DNA of 64,000 nt, taken from assembly GCA_039105265.1 (NCBI GenBank), contig JAPFFF010000022.1, positions 992,001-1,056,000 on the forward strand. The letters run 5' to 3'. The notes beneath the pieces are model-generated. The model worked only from the letters and a program-made list of their open reading frames with translations, had not been told where the DNA came from and did no database searches. Origin of the DNA: Tritrichomonas musculus. Its lineage: Eukaryota > Parabasalia > Tritrichomonadida > Tritrichomonadidae. How positions within the stretch are numbered: the stretch's first letter is position 1; every line of letters starts with the position of its first letter. A program made the position numbers and the translations under genes. This document shows positions 1 to 10,504 of this stretch, one piece after another.

Positions 1-316
1 CGATTTGATCAAATATAGGCACTTCAGGTATCGTTTGTGTGATATCATTTAATTTAGGCATTGATTGGAATATCATAAATATATCATGAATGAGATTCGT
101 ATTTGTTTCAATATTGAGCTTATATTTAATTGGATCATAATTGTTGGATAATAGATCATTCTTAATTGTCATTCTTAATCGTTCAACATTCATGCGATAA
201 AATACAGAAACTTCTTTTGAGAAATCACTTTGAACTAAAGCATTATTGGCTGTATTACAGACTTTAACTATGTTAGCAACATTAACAGCATTCTTGTTTG
301 ATTTAATTAATGTCAT
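1..316 (-). CDS. Hypothetical protein, partial at window edge
   Basis: An uninterrupted minus-strand frame of 105 codons begins with ATG at 316 and runs off the left edge. The product begins MTLIKSNKNAVNVANIV and is mostly helical-looking, with no motif I recognise. It lies upstream of the 400-909 gene in the same direction, and the 83-bp gap is AT-rich with short A/T runs, as between other genes of this element. No counterpart is visible in P3 or P4 within the window. Judged coding because the frame stays open and has sensible composition. Confidence 0.6.
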   Translation of the reverse strand, partial: MTLIKSNKNAVNVANIVKVCNTANNALVQSDFSKEVSVFYRMNVERLRMTIKNDLLSNNYDPIKYKLNIETNTNLIHDIFMIFQSMPKLNDITQTIPEVPIFDQI

Positions 317-399
317 TTCATTTAATGATAAAATTTTTAAAAAAATAATTATTGGTGAATCATTAGGTGAAATCTCACCCATGCACATGTAGCACATAT

Positions 400-909
400 T
401 TAGTCATTTTGAGACAGAATATTGATTATTTTACATGCCATATACTCTGATAGATTCGTTTTTAGCTGCTCATGAACGATCTTTTTAAGGAATTTCATTC
501 TATCTGATAATGGTTGATTCAATATTAAATCTTTGTTTGTATTAGCAAATTCAAGTACTTTCTCTCGTTGTTCATCACTTAAAAACTTTGAACGATTTAA
601 TGGAAACGATCTATGTATACGTCTATGTTTTGGCCTAATAGATGCTTCTAATTGTGATCCACTTAATGGCTCAATTTGTGTATCACATTCTAAATCTGAA
701 CTAATTTGTGGATTGCAATTGCGAGACTCAAACAAAGCTTGCGGTTCACTTAATGGCTCACTTAATGACTCCTCTTCTGTATTACTTGTGGTTTGCTTTT
801 TAAGAGAATTCACATAAATAGCATTCTGTAAATGATTTTTACACAATTGAGTCTTTAATGTAAACAGTTCAGTAATGATGTTATCAATTGTTTTTAACGT
901 CTCTTGCAT
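400..909 (-). CDS. Polinton accessory protein, conserved C-terminal helical domain
   Basis: 169 residues. The N-terminus is a helical, leucine-rich stretch (MQETLKTIDNIITELFTLK), the middle is a low-complexity Ser/Glu/Pro linker, and the last ~65 residues start at RSFPLNRSKFLSDEQREKV. The same layout occurs in the 49536-49976 gene of P4, where the C-terminal domain is best conserved. The basic patch followed by several predicted helices suggests a nucleic-acid-binding or scaffold role, but I do not recognise the family. In P4 its relative is the first gene inside the terminal repeat. Confidence 0.7.
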   Translation of the reverse strand: MQETLKTIDNIITELFTLKTQLCKNHLQNAIYVNSLKKQTTSNTEEESLSEPLSEPQALFESRNCNPQISSDLECDTQIEPLSGSQLEASIRPKHRRIHRSFPLNRSKFLSDEQREKVLEFANTNKDLILNQPLSDRMKFLKKIVHEQLKTNLSEYMACKIINILSQND

Positions 910-1080
910 GTTTAAATAATAAAAAAATTAATGTTATCAAAAAGTAATTTGTAAATCACAAGAAGACATTAAATAACCTCATTTTTGACACTTTTTAATG
1001 ATCTACTATGTAATTTCAAAGTTGTAGTGAATCTCAAGGTGAAATCTCACCTGATCACCTCAAGCACATTTTAAGTCATT

Positions 1081-4000
1081 TTAAGTGTATTTCACGAGAT
1101 AATCACTAGCAGATAATCCTTTAATGTATGGCGCACATGATTGATTCGATAATACTATCATCTTTGTATGACATCCTGTGAGAGCATTTTTGTTTACAGT
1201 TATTTTACTCATCTTATTGTCTTGCATTTGCAGATTAATATTCTTACCTACTTTAACTGATTGATTATCAATAATAGATTTATAATCGGAATACACTTTA
1301 TGATTCTTCTTTAATGATACTCCTTTAGGCTTAAGTGTTTTTGTCTGCATATTGTTAAATATTGTATAACATTTTGGTGCAAGCGCTATCATGTTTTCTC
1401 CATGTTTTTCAATTGTGCAGCCTAATATTTTTTTTTCATCAGCAATACTATTAATTGACTTATCAGGCATGAATTTATTTACGTGTCTATCATAGAAATC
1501 TCTTTTTTTGATAACATAATTGAATAATTGTTCGGGACCTTCTTTTGGATTACCAGCAACAGCAAAATAAGCTGAATCAGTATCGCCTTCTATAAAATGT
1601 ATTCTATTCATGTCAAAGCAATTATTGATAAGCTTTATTTGAATCACATATCTTGACTTTACTGAATTTCTCTGTGTTAATTGCATCATATCCATATGAG
1701 CCATTCATGGATATTTTATAGAATTTCTCATTATTAGCTTTGCTAAGTAAGCTATTATGAGCTGTTTCATTAATGTTTTCACTTAAATTACATTTGTAGC
1801 AACTTTGTTGACTAGAATTACATTTGTAGTGCATCTCAGGGTGAAACTTCACCTGTTCACCTGAGAGACATTTTAAACGATTTTCTGTAAATATATTAAC
1901 AAATTCATGAAATCCATTATGAGCTTCATATTGAGATACATATTTGACATCATCAATGATTAATCCATGATCTAATAAAAACCAGAGATAATAATTTGAG
2001 AAAACCATGTATTCATCATGTGTATCAAGAAGCATTGTTAGCTTTCGTTCTTCTTTATCAGTTGAAATCAAATTGTTTGTCTTCATATAGTTGTACATAT
2101 ATGAACCTATTGTTGATTCATCATTTTGTATATTAATATTGCGAAACACAGGAGGGAAATTAATAAAGTAGTTAATCTTTGATACAGGACATTTAAGCTT
2201 TACTTCAGCGTAGAACAAATATGTAGGCTTACTTGAGAATCTATTATTGCTTGTTATTATATCGATACATCTTTGTTTTGAAGCTTTATCTTTAGCATCA
2301 ATTCGTCTAATAAATGCGCCTGGCATATACATGATTCCCCCGTGATATCTATTAAATTCGTGATAATTAGATGAGAACGCTGATGGATACAAAGAGTTAA
2401 AATCAATACCAACAACATGAGTCATTACATTTGATGTATCTTCACTAATTACTTTATTATCAATAGTATATCTGAATCTATTAATATGAGTTTCTCCTTT
2501 GATATTCACTCGATGCATTACATTTGATAGTCCACCAGTGATAGCATTTCTTATTGAATAATATTCACGTTCATCATTAATGAGTGTGGGTAAATGATGT
2601 TGCTTACAGTATTTCTTTAATTGAATTCTCAAATGAGTTATCTTTGGATCATCTCTTTTACGAAGCTTATTACATTCAGCACATGCAAGTAAACAATTAG
2701 ATAATTCATGACCTTTATCATTGTCAGTTCTATCTAATGTAGGCTTATTTTGATATGTAAAATGTTCATGACATAAATGGCATCTCCCTTTGATAGGATC
2801 ATTATACATTTTCATGAAATCATCATAATCGTTTTCAGATACGCATTTCTTTAAATCTCTTTGTTGTTTATTTCGCATATTGTATTTCATATCTTGATTA
2901 TAATAACTGTTGCACTTATATGACCACGATTTAATGCTTGGCTTAAATGTATTACATTTATTTGTAATTCCAATGTTGCTATTAGGTGAAAAATCTTTAT
3001 AAGCTAGCGCATATTTGATACATGAAGCGTTCTTCGATAATGATAGATTTGAAAGTAAATCAACATTGTATTGAGCATTAAGTGCTATTAAATTATCAAT
3101 CGGTTTAATCATCATTTCAACATCATTATCGTTGTATGCTAATAGATAATCCCATCGTGTAGCAAAACGTTTTGAGTCTTCAACATAATCATCATATTCT
3201 TCTTTCGTTAATGGATTCTTTTGATTGAGATAACTATAGAAATCATCATATGAAAACGCTTCTGATTTCGATAATATTTCATTATAATTCTTGTCATTGA
3301 TTGCTTCATAAGGGAATACACCTTTTTCACTATTATTGTTGCTAAAATCTTTACTAAATTGTTTTAATGTACCGCCTGCTACAAATGATTGAGCATCAAT
3401 GAATCGCAATTTAGTTGGGTGATTATTTGATACTAATATGAACTGCTTTAATGATGATAGCGTACCAATAATAGAATTTTGTTCAACTCTCCAGAAAGAA
3501 TAATTAAAGTATTTCTTGAAGAGATTACTATCAAAACGTGATGAATTGAAGCCTAATACGGTGATCACATTAATGTTTTTATTAATAGTTGTATCAGGTA
3601 AGAAGCTATAATATGATATCTTATCTGCATATATTATCATTGATTGTTCAAATAACCATTCTATCCATTGTGGTATGAAATCTTGTGAATCTCTTAATGA
3701 GAAATGTTTTGTTGTTAAACCACTTACGCTTTTCACACATGATGCAACTGATAATGGAATCAATCGTGAATTTATTATTGTAGATTCAGAAATTGATTTA
3801 TTTATTGATTGCTCCATTGTTTCGAAATCATATGTGATATAATATATTTCAGGTTTCCATTGAAGATTATATGCTAAACAATATTCATAAACAGGGTTAT
3901 TCAATATGTGAGGACAATAAGGTAATGTTTCTTTAACTGATATGAAGTTCTTCTTAAATATACCGTCGCAATGTTTAACATGAGAATTGAATCTATTTAT

Positions 4001-5452
4001 TTGAGAAGCACCATAATGAACATATGAATTACATTTAGGACATACATATATGTGAGTAAGCTTTTGTGGATCTTTAATGTACATCACATGAATGATTTCA
4101 TTTTGAGTATATAATAATGCAGAACATGTTTTGAACGATTTATTGAAAAACCATTGCTCTGATATATCATAGTATTTATTATTGTACTCAAATATGTTTA
4201 CATTAATGTGGTTCTTTTGTGATATATCTTTCATTTGCTCCATTGATACTCCTTTGAATTCACTAATTATTTTTTTTCCTTCATTTGGGATATTCTTTGT
4301 GTATGTTATATTGTGTTCTTTAAGAAGTAATCTCTTAGCAATTTGTGTTCGTTTAGTGCAATCAAGTGTAATAAGCTTTTCATTTAAACATATAGCTAAG
4401 AATCTATAGAAACATAAATTGTCATCTTCGTTATCTGTTATAATGAACTTATTATTGATGAATTCTAATGGTAAATCCTTAATGTGGCCAGTTATTTTTC
4501 TCATTCTTGATACAGTAAATGCTATTGATCCAACTAATATAAGTTTTGTATTCGATGATTCTGTCTCATATGAATGCAATACTGATTCAATATAAAGTTT
4601 AACTATTTCGAGATCATCATAATTGGTAATAATAATAGGAATCATTGATTTATAGTTCTTCCAGATGATATCTTGTGCTTTATATTCGTATTTCTCTTCT
4701 AATGTATCAAAATTGTATGTATATGTTTCAAATACTCCTGATAACTGAAAATGAATCTTAAATGGCTTCACTTCTTTCTTGTAAACATTGTGTAAGCAAT
4801 CAAAGATATCATTTAATGACCCAACTTGATTGAAATAATATGTTGTTAATGGCAACTTCGTTGACTCTTGCATAGCAAGCGGGATATCTCGTTTAATGAT
4901 ATTACTCATGGGACATTTATTATAGTATTGCCATTCATTTACTGCTTTATCGAAATCATTTGGTTCATTAATCATAAGGAAATCACTATGTTTTGATGTG
5001 AATTTATGTGCAAACTTATCTAGATATTCATATAATTCTTCATTTTCAATGAATTGCTTTTGATGCTTTCTCATTAATGGAGCATCAGGTATTATCAATT
5101 TATTAGGGTTTTGTAGTACAGGATGCTTATGATTTTCTATTAATTGAATAGCTTCATTGAGAGCATTTTTAGCTTTATCAATTGCTACTTGTATAGCGTG
5201 CTCATTTGTGATGAAATTATCAATATCTTCTGTGCTAAGAGTATCTTTTTTGATGATATTGTATGCATTACGATTATTGAGCCAATCACATAATACTTCA
5301 ACGTTTTTTTGTCTATTCAATGCATCAGTTTTAGTGTTTGTTGATAAAGGCAACTTCGTGTTGAAATAGTCGTTAATATCATAAATGAATACAGTGATAT
5401 CATCATTAGAAATGTCTTTAAATGAACTATAATTGTAGGACATTTTGAACAA
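1081..5452 (-). pseudogene. Protein-primed family B DNA polymerase of P1, interrupted
   Basis: Replicates the element by protein priming (family knowledge). In order from the N-terminus: a domain with a DDNLCFYRFLAICL motif that may be a papain/OTU-like fold (inference); the 3'-5' exonuclease with YDFETMEQ near residue 540, FNSSRFDSN and YNDNDVEMM; a CxxC...LDRTDND...H...CxxCN zinc/HNH-like module at roughly 887-932; then polymerase motif A (DFNSLYPS), motif B (KISMNGSYGY) and motif C (EGDTDS). The P3 copy has the same order. The region is broken about once and is reported as one interval with outer bounds only. Confidence 0.92.
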
Positions 5453-5743
5453 AAAAAATTAATTCATGATGATGTCATAAAAATAAAAAAATAACAGAGA
5501 TAGGATAGACATCACTTTTTGTCCATTCATGGATTTTCTGTATGAGATTCAATTTTGCACCCTATGTCATTTGGGTCATTGATGTTCAATCACTAATGAT
5601 ACTCATGAGGGGTATAAGCATTTTATGAAAATTATTTGGGAAAACATGGGTAATTTCAGTTGACTAGAAAACCTATTGGATCACATATGGGGGCATCGTG
5701 TAATTGTGCAAATTTATTTGGGGGTCATCTCGGACATATATCA
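5453..5743. other. Intergenic gap between polymerase and integrase of P1
   Basis: About 290 bp with no convincing reading frame. It contains A-runs next to the polymerase start and a G-rich patch near 5690-5725 (GGGGGCATC, GGGGGTCATC). No structure or promoter could be assigned. Confidence 0.5.
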
Positions 5744-6520
5744 CTACTCAGGAGTATAATAAATATATTTACTATCACTTTCATAATTATAGTTTCTTAC
5801 TCGTAGTGAATTATGCGGAGAATTATTGTAATAATTAACCATCTGTTGCATATAATTATTGTTTGCTATTTTTGTGTCGTTTGTACCAAAAGCATTACGT
5901 AAAGTTCTTATAACTGAATCAACTGTTTTATGGGCTAGTGCATATGGAGAAGAGTTTACTACAAATTTGATTCTGTATACTGACCATGATTTAATAGTAT
6001 TTACATCAATCTCATCATTGTATTCTGACAATATTGTTTTTAGTACATTGGTGTTATGTTTATTAATTATTTCATTTAATATTTTTTCTTTTCCTCGCAA
6101 ACTGCTTTTATACACGATATTGTGAATTGTTGGAACAAATACAATTTCATCATCGTTGGTACGAAGTGCGATTATATCATTTTGTACTGCTTGCAATCCT
6201 TTTTCACCATCACATTTAATAGTAAAGATATCAACATCATAATTAACTATAATATCTGTTATCTTTATTGATAATACTCTTGTTTCTTTACTCTCTATTG
6301 GCTCAACTATTAAGAATCTAGTATTAACGTTTATCAAAACAAGATAGATAGTGTTCTTCACAAACATTAGATCAGCTTCCCAACAACCAGGTTCGTTACT
6401 GAAATTTGGCTTCATATATTGTTTACAAGCTTTTAGTTTATAGTCTGGTACATAAGGCTCCCTAGGAACGTTCTTGAATTCAAAAAACTTGTACTTACTA
6501 CTAAATGGGTAAGCAAGCAT
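5744..6520 (-). CDS. Polinton retroviral-type (rve) integrase, P1
   Basis: 258 residues. Joins element ends to target DNA (family knowledge). The rve core is visible: GCWEADLMF with its Asp, a VLINVNTRFLIVEP strand, then FTIKCDGEKG with the second Asp, and the late helix AHKTVDSVIRTLRNAFG followed by YNNSPHNSL. These blocks match the P3 and P4 integrases closely. It is shorter than the ~460-residue P4 protein, which has a basic SH3/chromo-like C-terminal extension. The 5' end lies inside a 93-bp inverted repeat whose other copy follows the capsid gene. Confidence 0.88.
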   Translation of the reverse strand: MLAYPFSSKYKFFEFKNVPREPYVPDYKLKACKQYMKPNFSNEPGCWEADLMFVKNTIYLVLINVNTRFLIVEPIESKETRVLSIKITDIIVNYDVDIFTIKCDGEKGLQAVQNDIIALRTNDDEIVFVPTIHNIVYKSSLRGKEKILNEIINKHNTNVLKTILSEYNDEIDVNTIKSWSVYRIKFVVNSSPYALAHKTVDSVIRTLRNAFGTNDTKIANNNYMQQMVNYYNNSPHNSLRVRNYNYESDSKYIYYTPE

Positions 6521-6574
6521 TTATGATGAAAGCAATAGTTAAATTAGGTTGACGGAAACAAAAAAAGAAAGAAG
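6482..6574. repeat. 93-bp inverted repeat, left arm (integrase 5' end)
   Basis: Reverse complement of 9948-10040 with about one mismatch. It holds the first codons of the integrase and its leader. The pair brackets the HNH, small virion and capsid genes. In P3 the integrase follows the capsid gene directly in the same direction, as the right arm does here, so the pair marks an old inverted duplication or inversion. Confidence 0.85.
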
Positions 6575-6583
6575 CTTTTTTCT

Positions 6584-7102
6584 TTATATAAGATCATGAA
6601 GTTTCTTAAATGTTGATAGTGATATCTTTACTTTCTTTCCTTCAATTGTCATTGGAACAACATAGGAATTACCACGTTTGCCTTCATTGATGTACATTTT
6701 TCGGTAAGAAATACCATTGTAGTAATAAAAATTGTTATCATAATAGTAATAGTTCTCAAATTCATAACCATTGTACTCTCTTACTATTATTGAATCTTCT
6801 GGAATTTCGTTTACATATTCATAGTTCACACCTCTACTTGATGTTGTATTTCTCATGTTTTCGCTTTTTGTACACCATCTTAAGTTTTCAGGGTCATCAT
6901 TAGGTATAAATTGTAGAGCTATAATTCTATGTTTGAAATAATGTTTATTATTTAACAAAATTCTTGAATATCCTTTGTGATTACACTCCTTAATTTCATA
7001 ATGATCATCTTTACGTCTAATAGTGAAAGGAAATTTTGTAAGAATTTCATAATCATCGTGGTTGAGAAGAGGAACAAATTCAGCTATATTTTGATTTTCC
7101 AT
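6584..7102 (-). CDS. HNH-type endonuclease (NUMOD4/HNH-like), P1 only
   Basis: Start taken at ATG 7102 (MENQNIAEFVPLLNHDDYEI); an upstream in-frame ATG would add a hydrophobic stretch unlike the family. The N-terminal part resembles the NUMOD4-like start of phage and giant-virus HNH nucleases. The middle has GYSRILLNNKHYFKHRIIALQF (His in the first HNH strand) and then NLRWCTKSENMRN, the usual HNH tail. About 172 residues. Such genes are often selfish homing nucleases inserted between host genes. It lies between integrase and virion genes and is missing from P3 and P4 at this spot, which fits a recent gain. Family call is inference from these motifs. Confidence 0.65.
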   Translation of the reverse strand: MENQNIAEFVPLLNHDDYEILTKFPFTIRRKDDHYEIKECNHKGYSRILLNNKHYFKHRIIALQFIPNDDPENLRWCTKSENMRNTTSSRGVNYEYVNEIPEDSIIVREYNGYEFENYYYYDNNFYYYNGISYRKMYINEGKRGNSYVVPMTIEGKKVKISLSTFKKLHDLI

Positions 7103-7230
7103 AATTTTGTATGAATCAAAAATAAAAAATATTAAATGTTTTAGAAAGTTATTATTATTATGTGAACAGAATATGAGAAGTGACATAAATGCAGTGAGAA
7201 GTCACTCCATCACTTTAACCAAAAACCTCA

Positions 7231-7617
7231 TCAATATTTTTGTAGTTCATTAATTACTTTAACAACAGCATTTACAGCATTCTTTATTTCCTCTATCTTT
7301 GCTTTCATACTTGCAATATCAGCTTTGACAGACTCGATAGCGATTTCCCATAAAGGTTGTTCATCGTCTTTCTGAACAGTTACTTTCTTCAAACACACTT
7401 CACCACCTTTAATTTTACCATCAACTTTGTTAAAATTTTTCTTAGTGATTCTATAAACGCTTCCATCAGGTACTTCAATCTTGTAAAGCTTATTCAAGAG
7501 TTGTGTAGTTTGTTTCTCCATTTCTTCTTTGTGATCACGATAGTAAGCATCGAACTCAATAATAGATTTAAAAGATTTTGTTTCTTCTTGTACTTCATTA
7601 ATTACTTTCATTGCCAT
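7231..7617 (-). CDS. Virion-block coiled-coil protein (P1)
   Basis: 128 residues. The N-terminal ~75 residues (KVINEVQEETKSFKSI, then VYRITKKNFNKV) are conserved in the P3 (43398-43886) and P4 (60581-61042) genes. The C-terminal part is a heptad-like coiled coil (IASMKAKIEEIKNAVNAVV). No known domain recognised. Its constant place beside the pVI-like and capsid genes suggests a virion or assembly protein (inference). It shares direction with the pVI-like gene and diverges from the capsid gene. Confidence 0.75.
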   Translation of the reverse strand: MAMKVINEVQEETKSFKSIIEFDAYYRDHKEEMEKQTTQLLNKLYKIEVPDGSVYRITKKNFNKVDGKIKGGEVCLKKVTVQKDDEQPLWEIAIESVKADIASMKAKIEEIKNAVNAVVKVINELQKY

Positions 7618-7668
7618 TTAATCCTCACCAAAAATAGTTATAAGCCTTTATTTTACTTCATCTATGAT

Positions 7669-7869
7669 TTACTTACCGATATTAAGCCCTTTGTCAATGG
7701 TATTTACAAATCCATTCACTCCTGGTATATACTCTAAAGCGGGCTTAACTTTGTCAAAAATCTCCTTTACTTTAGGAAGAGCTTTTATAGCCTTTACTGC
7801 TAAACCTTTTATTTTTCCACCTGCACTCTTCACTGCATTTTTCAGTTTCTTCCAAATTCCTGATGCCAT
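7669..7869 (-). CDS. Small amphipathic pVI-like protein (P1)
   Basis: 66 residues, basic and Gly/Ala/Lys rich: MASGIWKKLKNAVKSAGGKI then KALPKVKEIFDKVKP, forming amphipathic helices. Same layout as the 84-residue proteins of P3 and P4. Next to the capsid gene and divergent from it across 43 bp. In adenoviruses and Polintons a small protein of this kind (pVI/minor capsid) sits inside the capsid and disrupts membranes; that role here is inference from composition and location. Confidence 0.7.
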   Translation of the reverse strand: MASGIWKKLKNAVKSAGGKIKGLAVKAIKALPKVKEIFDKVKPALEYIPGVNGFVNTIDKGLNIGK

Positions 7870-7912
7870 GTGTTTTCTTCTTCAGTAAATAATTTGTTTT
7901 ATTAACTGTTAA

Positions 7913-9928
7913 ATGTTATATCGCAACGAAAGAGCACATAATTACAAAATAGAAGCAGGTAATGTACTTGATACTTTCAATCAGATGAGATCAATGATAA
8001 ATAAAAATGATGGTACACGCTCATTCTCATTCAGAACTGTTGACTGTCATGACCAGCCAGCCCCATTTCATCAAGGCCAATATAGTCAAATTTCTCTTAC
8101 ACACCCTGATCATTTCATTAGTGATGTTGATAAAGGATTCCTTACCTTCCATGTCAGACTTGATTTACAGCTCAATACTGACCTCAGCAAACTCCAACAG
8201 ATTGATGATCCAAACAATTTCTATAAGCTCTTTGTCGGACTCAAATCTTCTAACCAATTGTTTGATAGATTGGAAATTCTTCATAATAATGTCAATGTTG
8301 GATATCAACAAAATGAATGCGTACGAGAAGGTTTCCTCTATTCTGCTGTGAAACCAGAAACAGAAAAGAAGCGAAGAAGATTTGTTCACAGTCTCTGGGA
8401 AAATGTAGCTTCATACTCACAAACAGTAGCGGGAACATATGTCAATCTCAACAATTTCAAAGAAAATGGTAAAACTTCTGTTGATTTCGATCTTAATGTT
8501 CCTTTTGATGATCTTCATGCGCTGCAGGCATTTGATCTCTTCCCTAATGGCATCATTAGTGATCTCTCTATAAGATTCCAAGTAACTCCAGCAGGTTTGG
8601 TTTGGGCAGCTATAGATCCTTACACTGTTGCAGAAACAAAAGCTTTCCTCGAAGATAATGAAAGTGTAAGCACAGAGGAACTTGATAAACTTAAACAAAT
8701 TACGGTTCACGGGCATCTCAAACATCAATATACACCAATTGGAAATGAAGCAGTGATTCCTGGTCCTGGCAAAGATCCTTCTCCTTCACCTTCTCCTGAC
8801 CCAGAACCTTCACCTTCTCCTGATCCTGATCCTACCCCTACTCCTGTCAAGTATAAGATTCAATATAGAATAGGAGAGCAATGGGATAATGATGATGGAA
8901 GTACTGGTTACACAGATATTCTTACAGATTTGGAATTCTATTTCAGCTATACTACAGAGGAATTTGCTGAGTTTGGTCTTCAACCTTCTGCTAGTGATGA
9001 AGAAATTTGTGTTCACAATCCTGCTGTAACATTACCATCATTAAATCATGCTGACAAAAATGGACGTTATTACGCATGGCAAATTGTAAAGACCCCTGTT
9101 GTTAGTGCTCATCAAACATTACAAGCTTTGCACGAAGCTAAAGCTCAAGTACTGAAAGAAACTTATTCCTCACAGCCTGCTACCCTCACTGTAAACAGAA
9201 TGACAATTACGTTATGCAAGTCCAATATGCAAGGTTTTGGAGTTTGTGAGTCTACAAGGCACGGTATAGAAGAAATATTGTCAAAGGGTGTTATAATTCC
9301 ATCACAGAAAGTAGATTATCATCCATTTCCAATAGCACCAGCAGCAAATGGTATCAAGTCTACTCTCAATATTCTCCTTATCAATGTTGCTACACTTTCT
9401 ATCATGTTTCTTAAACATCATAATGATCTTACAGTTTTTGAGAATCCTGTTTATTCAAATTGCTATCTAAATATTGGTGGTAAGAATTTTCCTGATGAAA
9501 ATGTTTCTACAATTGGAGCAAGGTTCTTTGAAAATCAACTTACTGCAGGAGACCTTGATGCAATTACTCTTCAATGCACAAAGGAGTTCGAAGACAGTAT
9601 GACAATGCCTAAGAATGATGCTAATGGCGTTCGCTACAATAATACTCTTAGTGATGCCAGTAGTTTTGTCTTCAATATTCAAGCTGAAAGATCTTCTGCA
9701 GGTTATTGCTTCGATGGAATTGACGGAGGTTTTGGCAACGTACAGATTCAAGTACAAGGACAACCCATTTATTCTGGTGCAAATGACACTTACTATAATG
9801 TTATCGAACCTTCTGGAAATATTGTCCATCCATGTCCAACACAATTATGGTTGACAAGAGATTCTTACTTCTTAATGAATCTCGATGGACTTGTTTATGT
9901 TGATGATCAATCACCACCAGGAAGTTAA
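7913..9928 (+). CDS. Double jelly-roll major capsid protein (P1)
   Basis: 671 residues, intact in this copy. Begins MLYRNERAHNYKIEAGNVLDTF, followed by GTRSFSFRTVDCHDQPAPFH and QGQYSQISLTHPDHF, blocks shared almost exactly with P3 and P4. The middle (~280-430) is an inserted domain led by a Pro/Ser/Asp linker (tandem PSPDP units), shared with P4 but not with P3. The second half resumes at MTITLCKSNMQG and ends with LDGLVYVDDQSPPGS. Builds the icosahedral shell of the Polinton virion (family knowledge). Size and two-block layout fit a double jelly-roll protein; fold not tested. Confidence 0.88.
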   Translation: MLYRNERAHNYKIEAGNVLDTFNQMRSMINKNDGTRSFSFRTVDCHDQPAPFHQGQYSQISLTHPDHFISDVDKGFLTFHVRLDLQLNTDLSKLQQIDDPNNFYKLFVGLKSSNQLFDRLEILHNNVNVGYQQNECVREGFLYSAVKPETEKKRRRFVHSLWENVASYSQTVAGTYVNLNNFKENGKTSVDFDLNVPFDDLHALQAFDLFPNGIISDLSIRFQVTPAGLVWAAIDPYTVAETKAFLEDNESVSTEELDKLKQITVHGHLKHQYTPIGNEAVIPGPGKDPSPSPSPDPEPSPSPDPDPTPTPVKYKIQYRIGEQWDNDDGSTGYTDILTDLEFYFSYTTEEFAEFGLQPSASDEEICVHNPAVTLPSLNHADKNGRYYAWQIVKTPVVSAHQTLQALHEAKAQVLKETYSSQPATLTVNRMTITLCKSNMQGFGVCESTRHGIEEILSKGVIIPSQKVDYHPFPIAPAANGIKSTLNILLINVATLSIMFLKHHNDLTVFENPVYSNCYLNIGGKNFPDENVSTIGARFFENQLTAGDLDAITLQCTKEFEDSMTMPKNDANGVRYNNTLSDASSFVFNIQAERSSAGYCFDGIDGGFGNVQIQVQGQPIYSGANDTYYNVIEPSGNIVHPCPTQLWLTRDSYFLMNLDGLVYVDDQSPPGS

Positions 9929-9947
9929 ATAAATGAGTAAAAATAAT

Positions 9948-10040
9948 CTTCTTTCTTTTTTTGTTTCCGTCAACCTAATTTAACTATTGCTTTCATCATA
10001 AATGCTTTCTTACCCATTTAGTAGTAAGTACAAGTTTTTT
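9948..10040. repeat. 93-bp inverted repeat, right arm
   Basis: Copy in plus direction of the integrase leader and first ~14 codons, right after the capsid gene; partner is 6482-6574. Only this leader fragment of the integrase remains here. Confidence 0.85.
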
Positions 10041-10047
10041 CGCTTTC

Positions 10048-10236
10048 TTATTTTTTTGCTGGCTTTGTTGTTTTTGCTGGTGGTTCATGATTAATATTAC
10101 CTTTCTCCTCATACTTCTTAACCGTTGGCTGTGAATTAATTCTTGTCTTTTCTTTTTGTTGTTTGAGTCTCTGTTTGTCAAAATGATTTTGATGTTTGTC
10201 ATCATGTAAGGTTCTCCTTTGTTCATAATTACTCAT
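10048..10236 (-). CDS. Small basic conserved protein (P1)
   Basis: Start chosen at ATG 10236 (MSNYEQRRTLHDDKHQNHF) because the relatives in P3 (43045-43311) and P4 (61078-61323) share this block. About 62 residues, Lys/Arg/Gln rich, with the conserved core EKTRINSQPTVKKYEEKG and a Pro/Lys tail. Unknown function; basic composition could mean DNA or RNA binding. Head-to-head with the 10252 gene across 15 bp, an arrangement kept in all three copies. Confidence 0.65.
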   Translation of the reverse strand: MSNYEQRRTLHDDKHQNHFDKQRLKQQKEKTRINSQPTVKKYEEKGNINHEPPAKTTKPAKK

Positions 10237-10251
10237 TTTAATAGTAAGTAA

Positions 10252-10485
10252 ATGACAGATTTGAACGAATATAAGAAGGAGATTCCTACTTTGAAGCAAA
10301 TAAAGCGATCATTGAAAGAAAGAGTATATGAAACCAAGCAGCATCTTAATAATGTAAAAACAGGAATGTTGGGTTCAAATGGATTAGCCATTAGAGAAAG
10401 CCTTATAGAAGACATCAATTCATTGAAAGAAAAAGTAGCCAAACTTGAAACTGAACTAAGAGAACTAACCAATAATGAACAATAG
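10252..10485 (+). CDS. Small coiled-coil protein (P1)
   Basis: 77 residues: MTDLNEYKKEIPTLKQIKRS, then a conserved HLNNVKTGMLGSNGLAIRES and a C-terminal coiled coil (INSLKEKVAKLETELREL). Nearly identical relatives at 42799-43029 and 61395-61625. Probably a structural or scaffold peptide. Divergent from the small basic gene. The final codons overlap the region before the next gene. Confidence 0.75.
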   Translation: MTDLNEYKKEIPTLKQIKRSLKERVYETKQHLNNVKTGMLGSNGLAIRESLIEDINSLKEKVAKLETELRELTNNEQ

Positions 10486-10504
10486 ATGTTTTAATCACAT
10501 TGAA

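Noticed and set aside
8165-9016. Minus-strand frames under the P1 capsid gene
   Set aside because: Opposite-strand shadows with no similarity between the P1, P3 and P4 copies.
10019-10026. AGTAGTAAG after the P1 capsid gene as another Polinton end
   Set aside because: It is the integrase codons for SSK inside the 93-bp inverted repeat and also occurs, inverted, in the real integrase.
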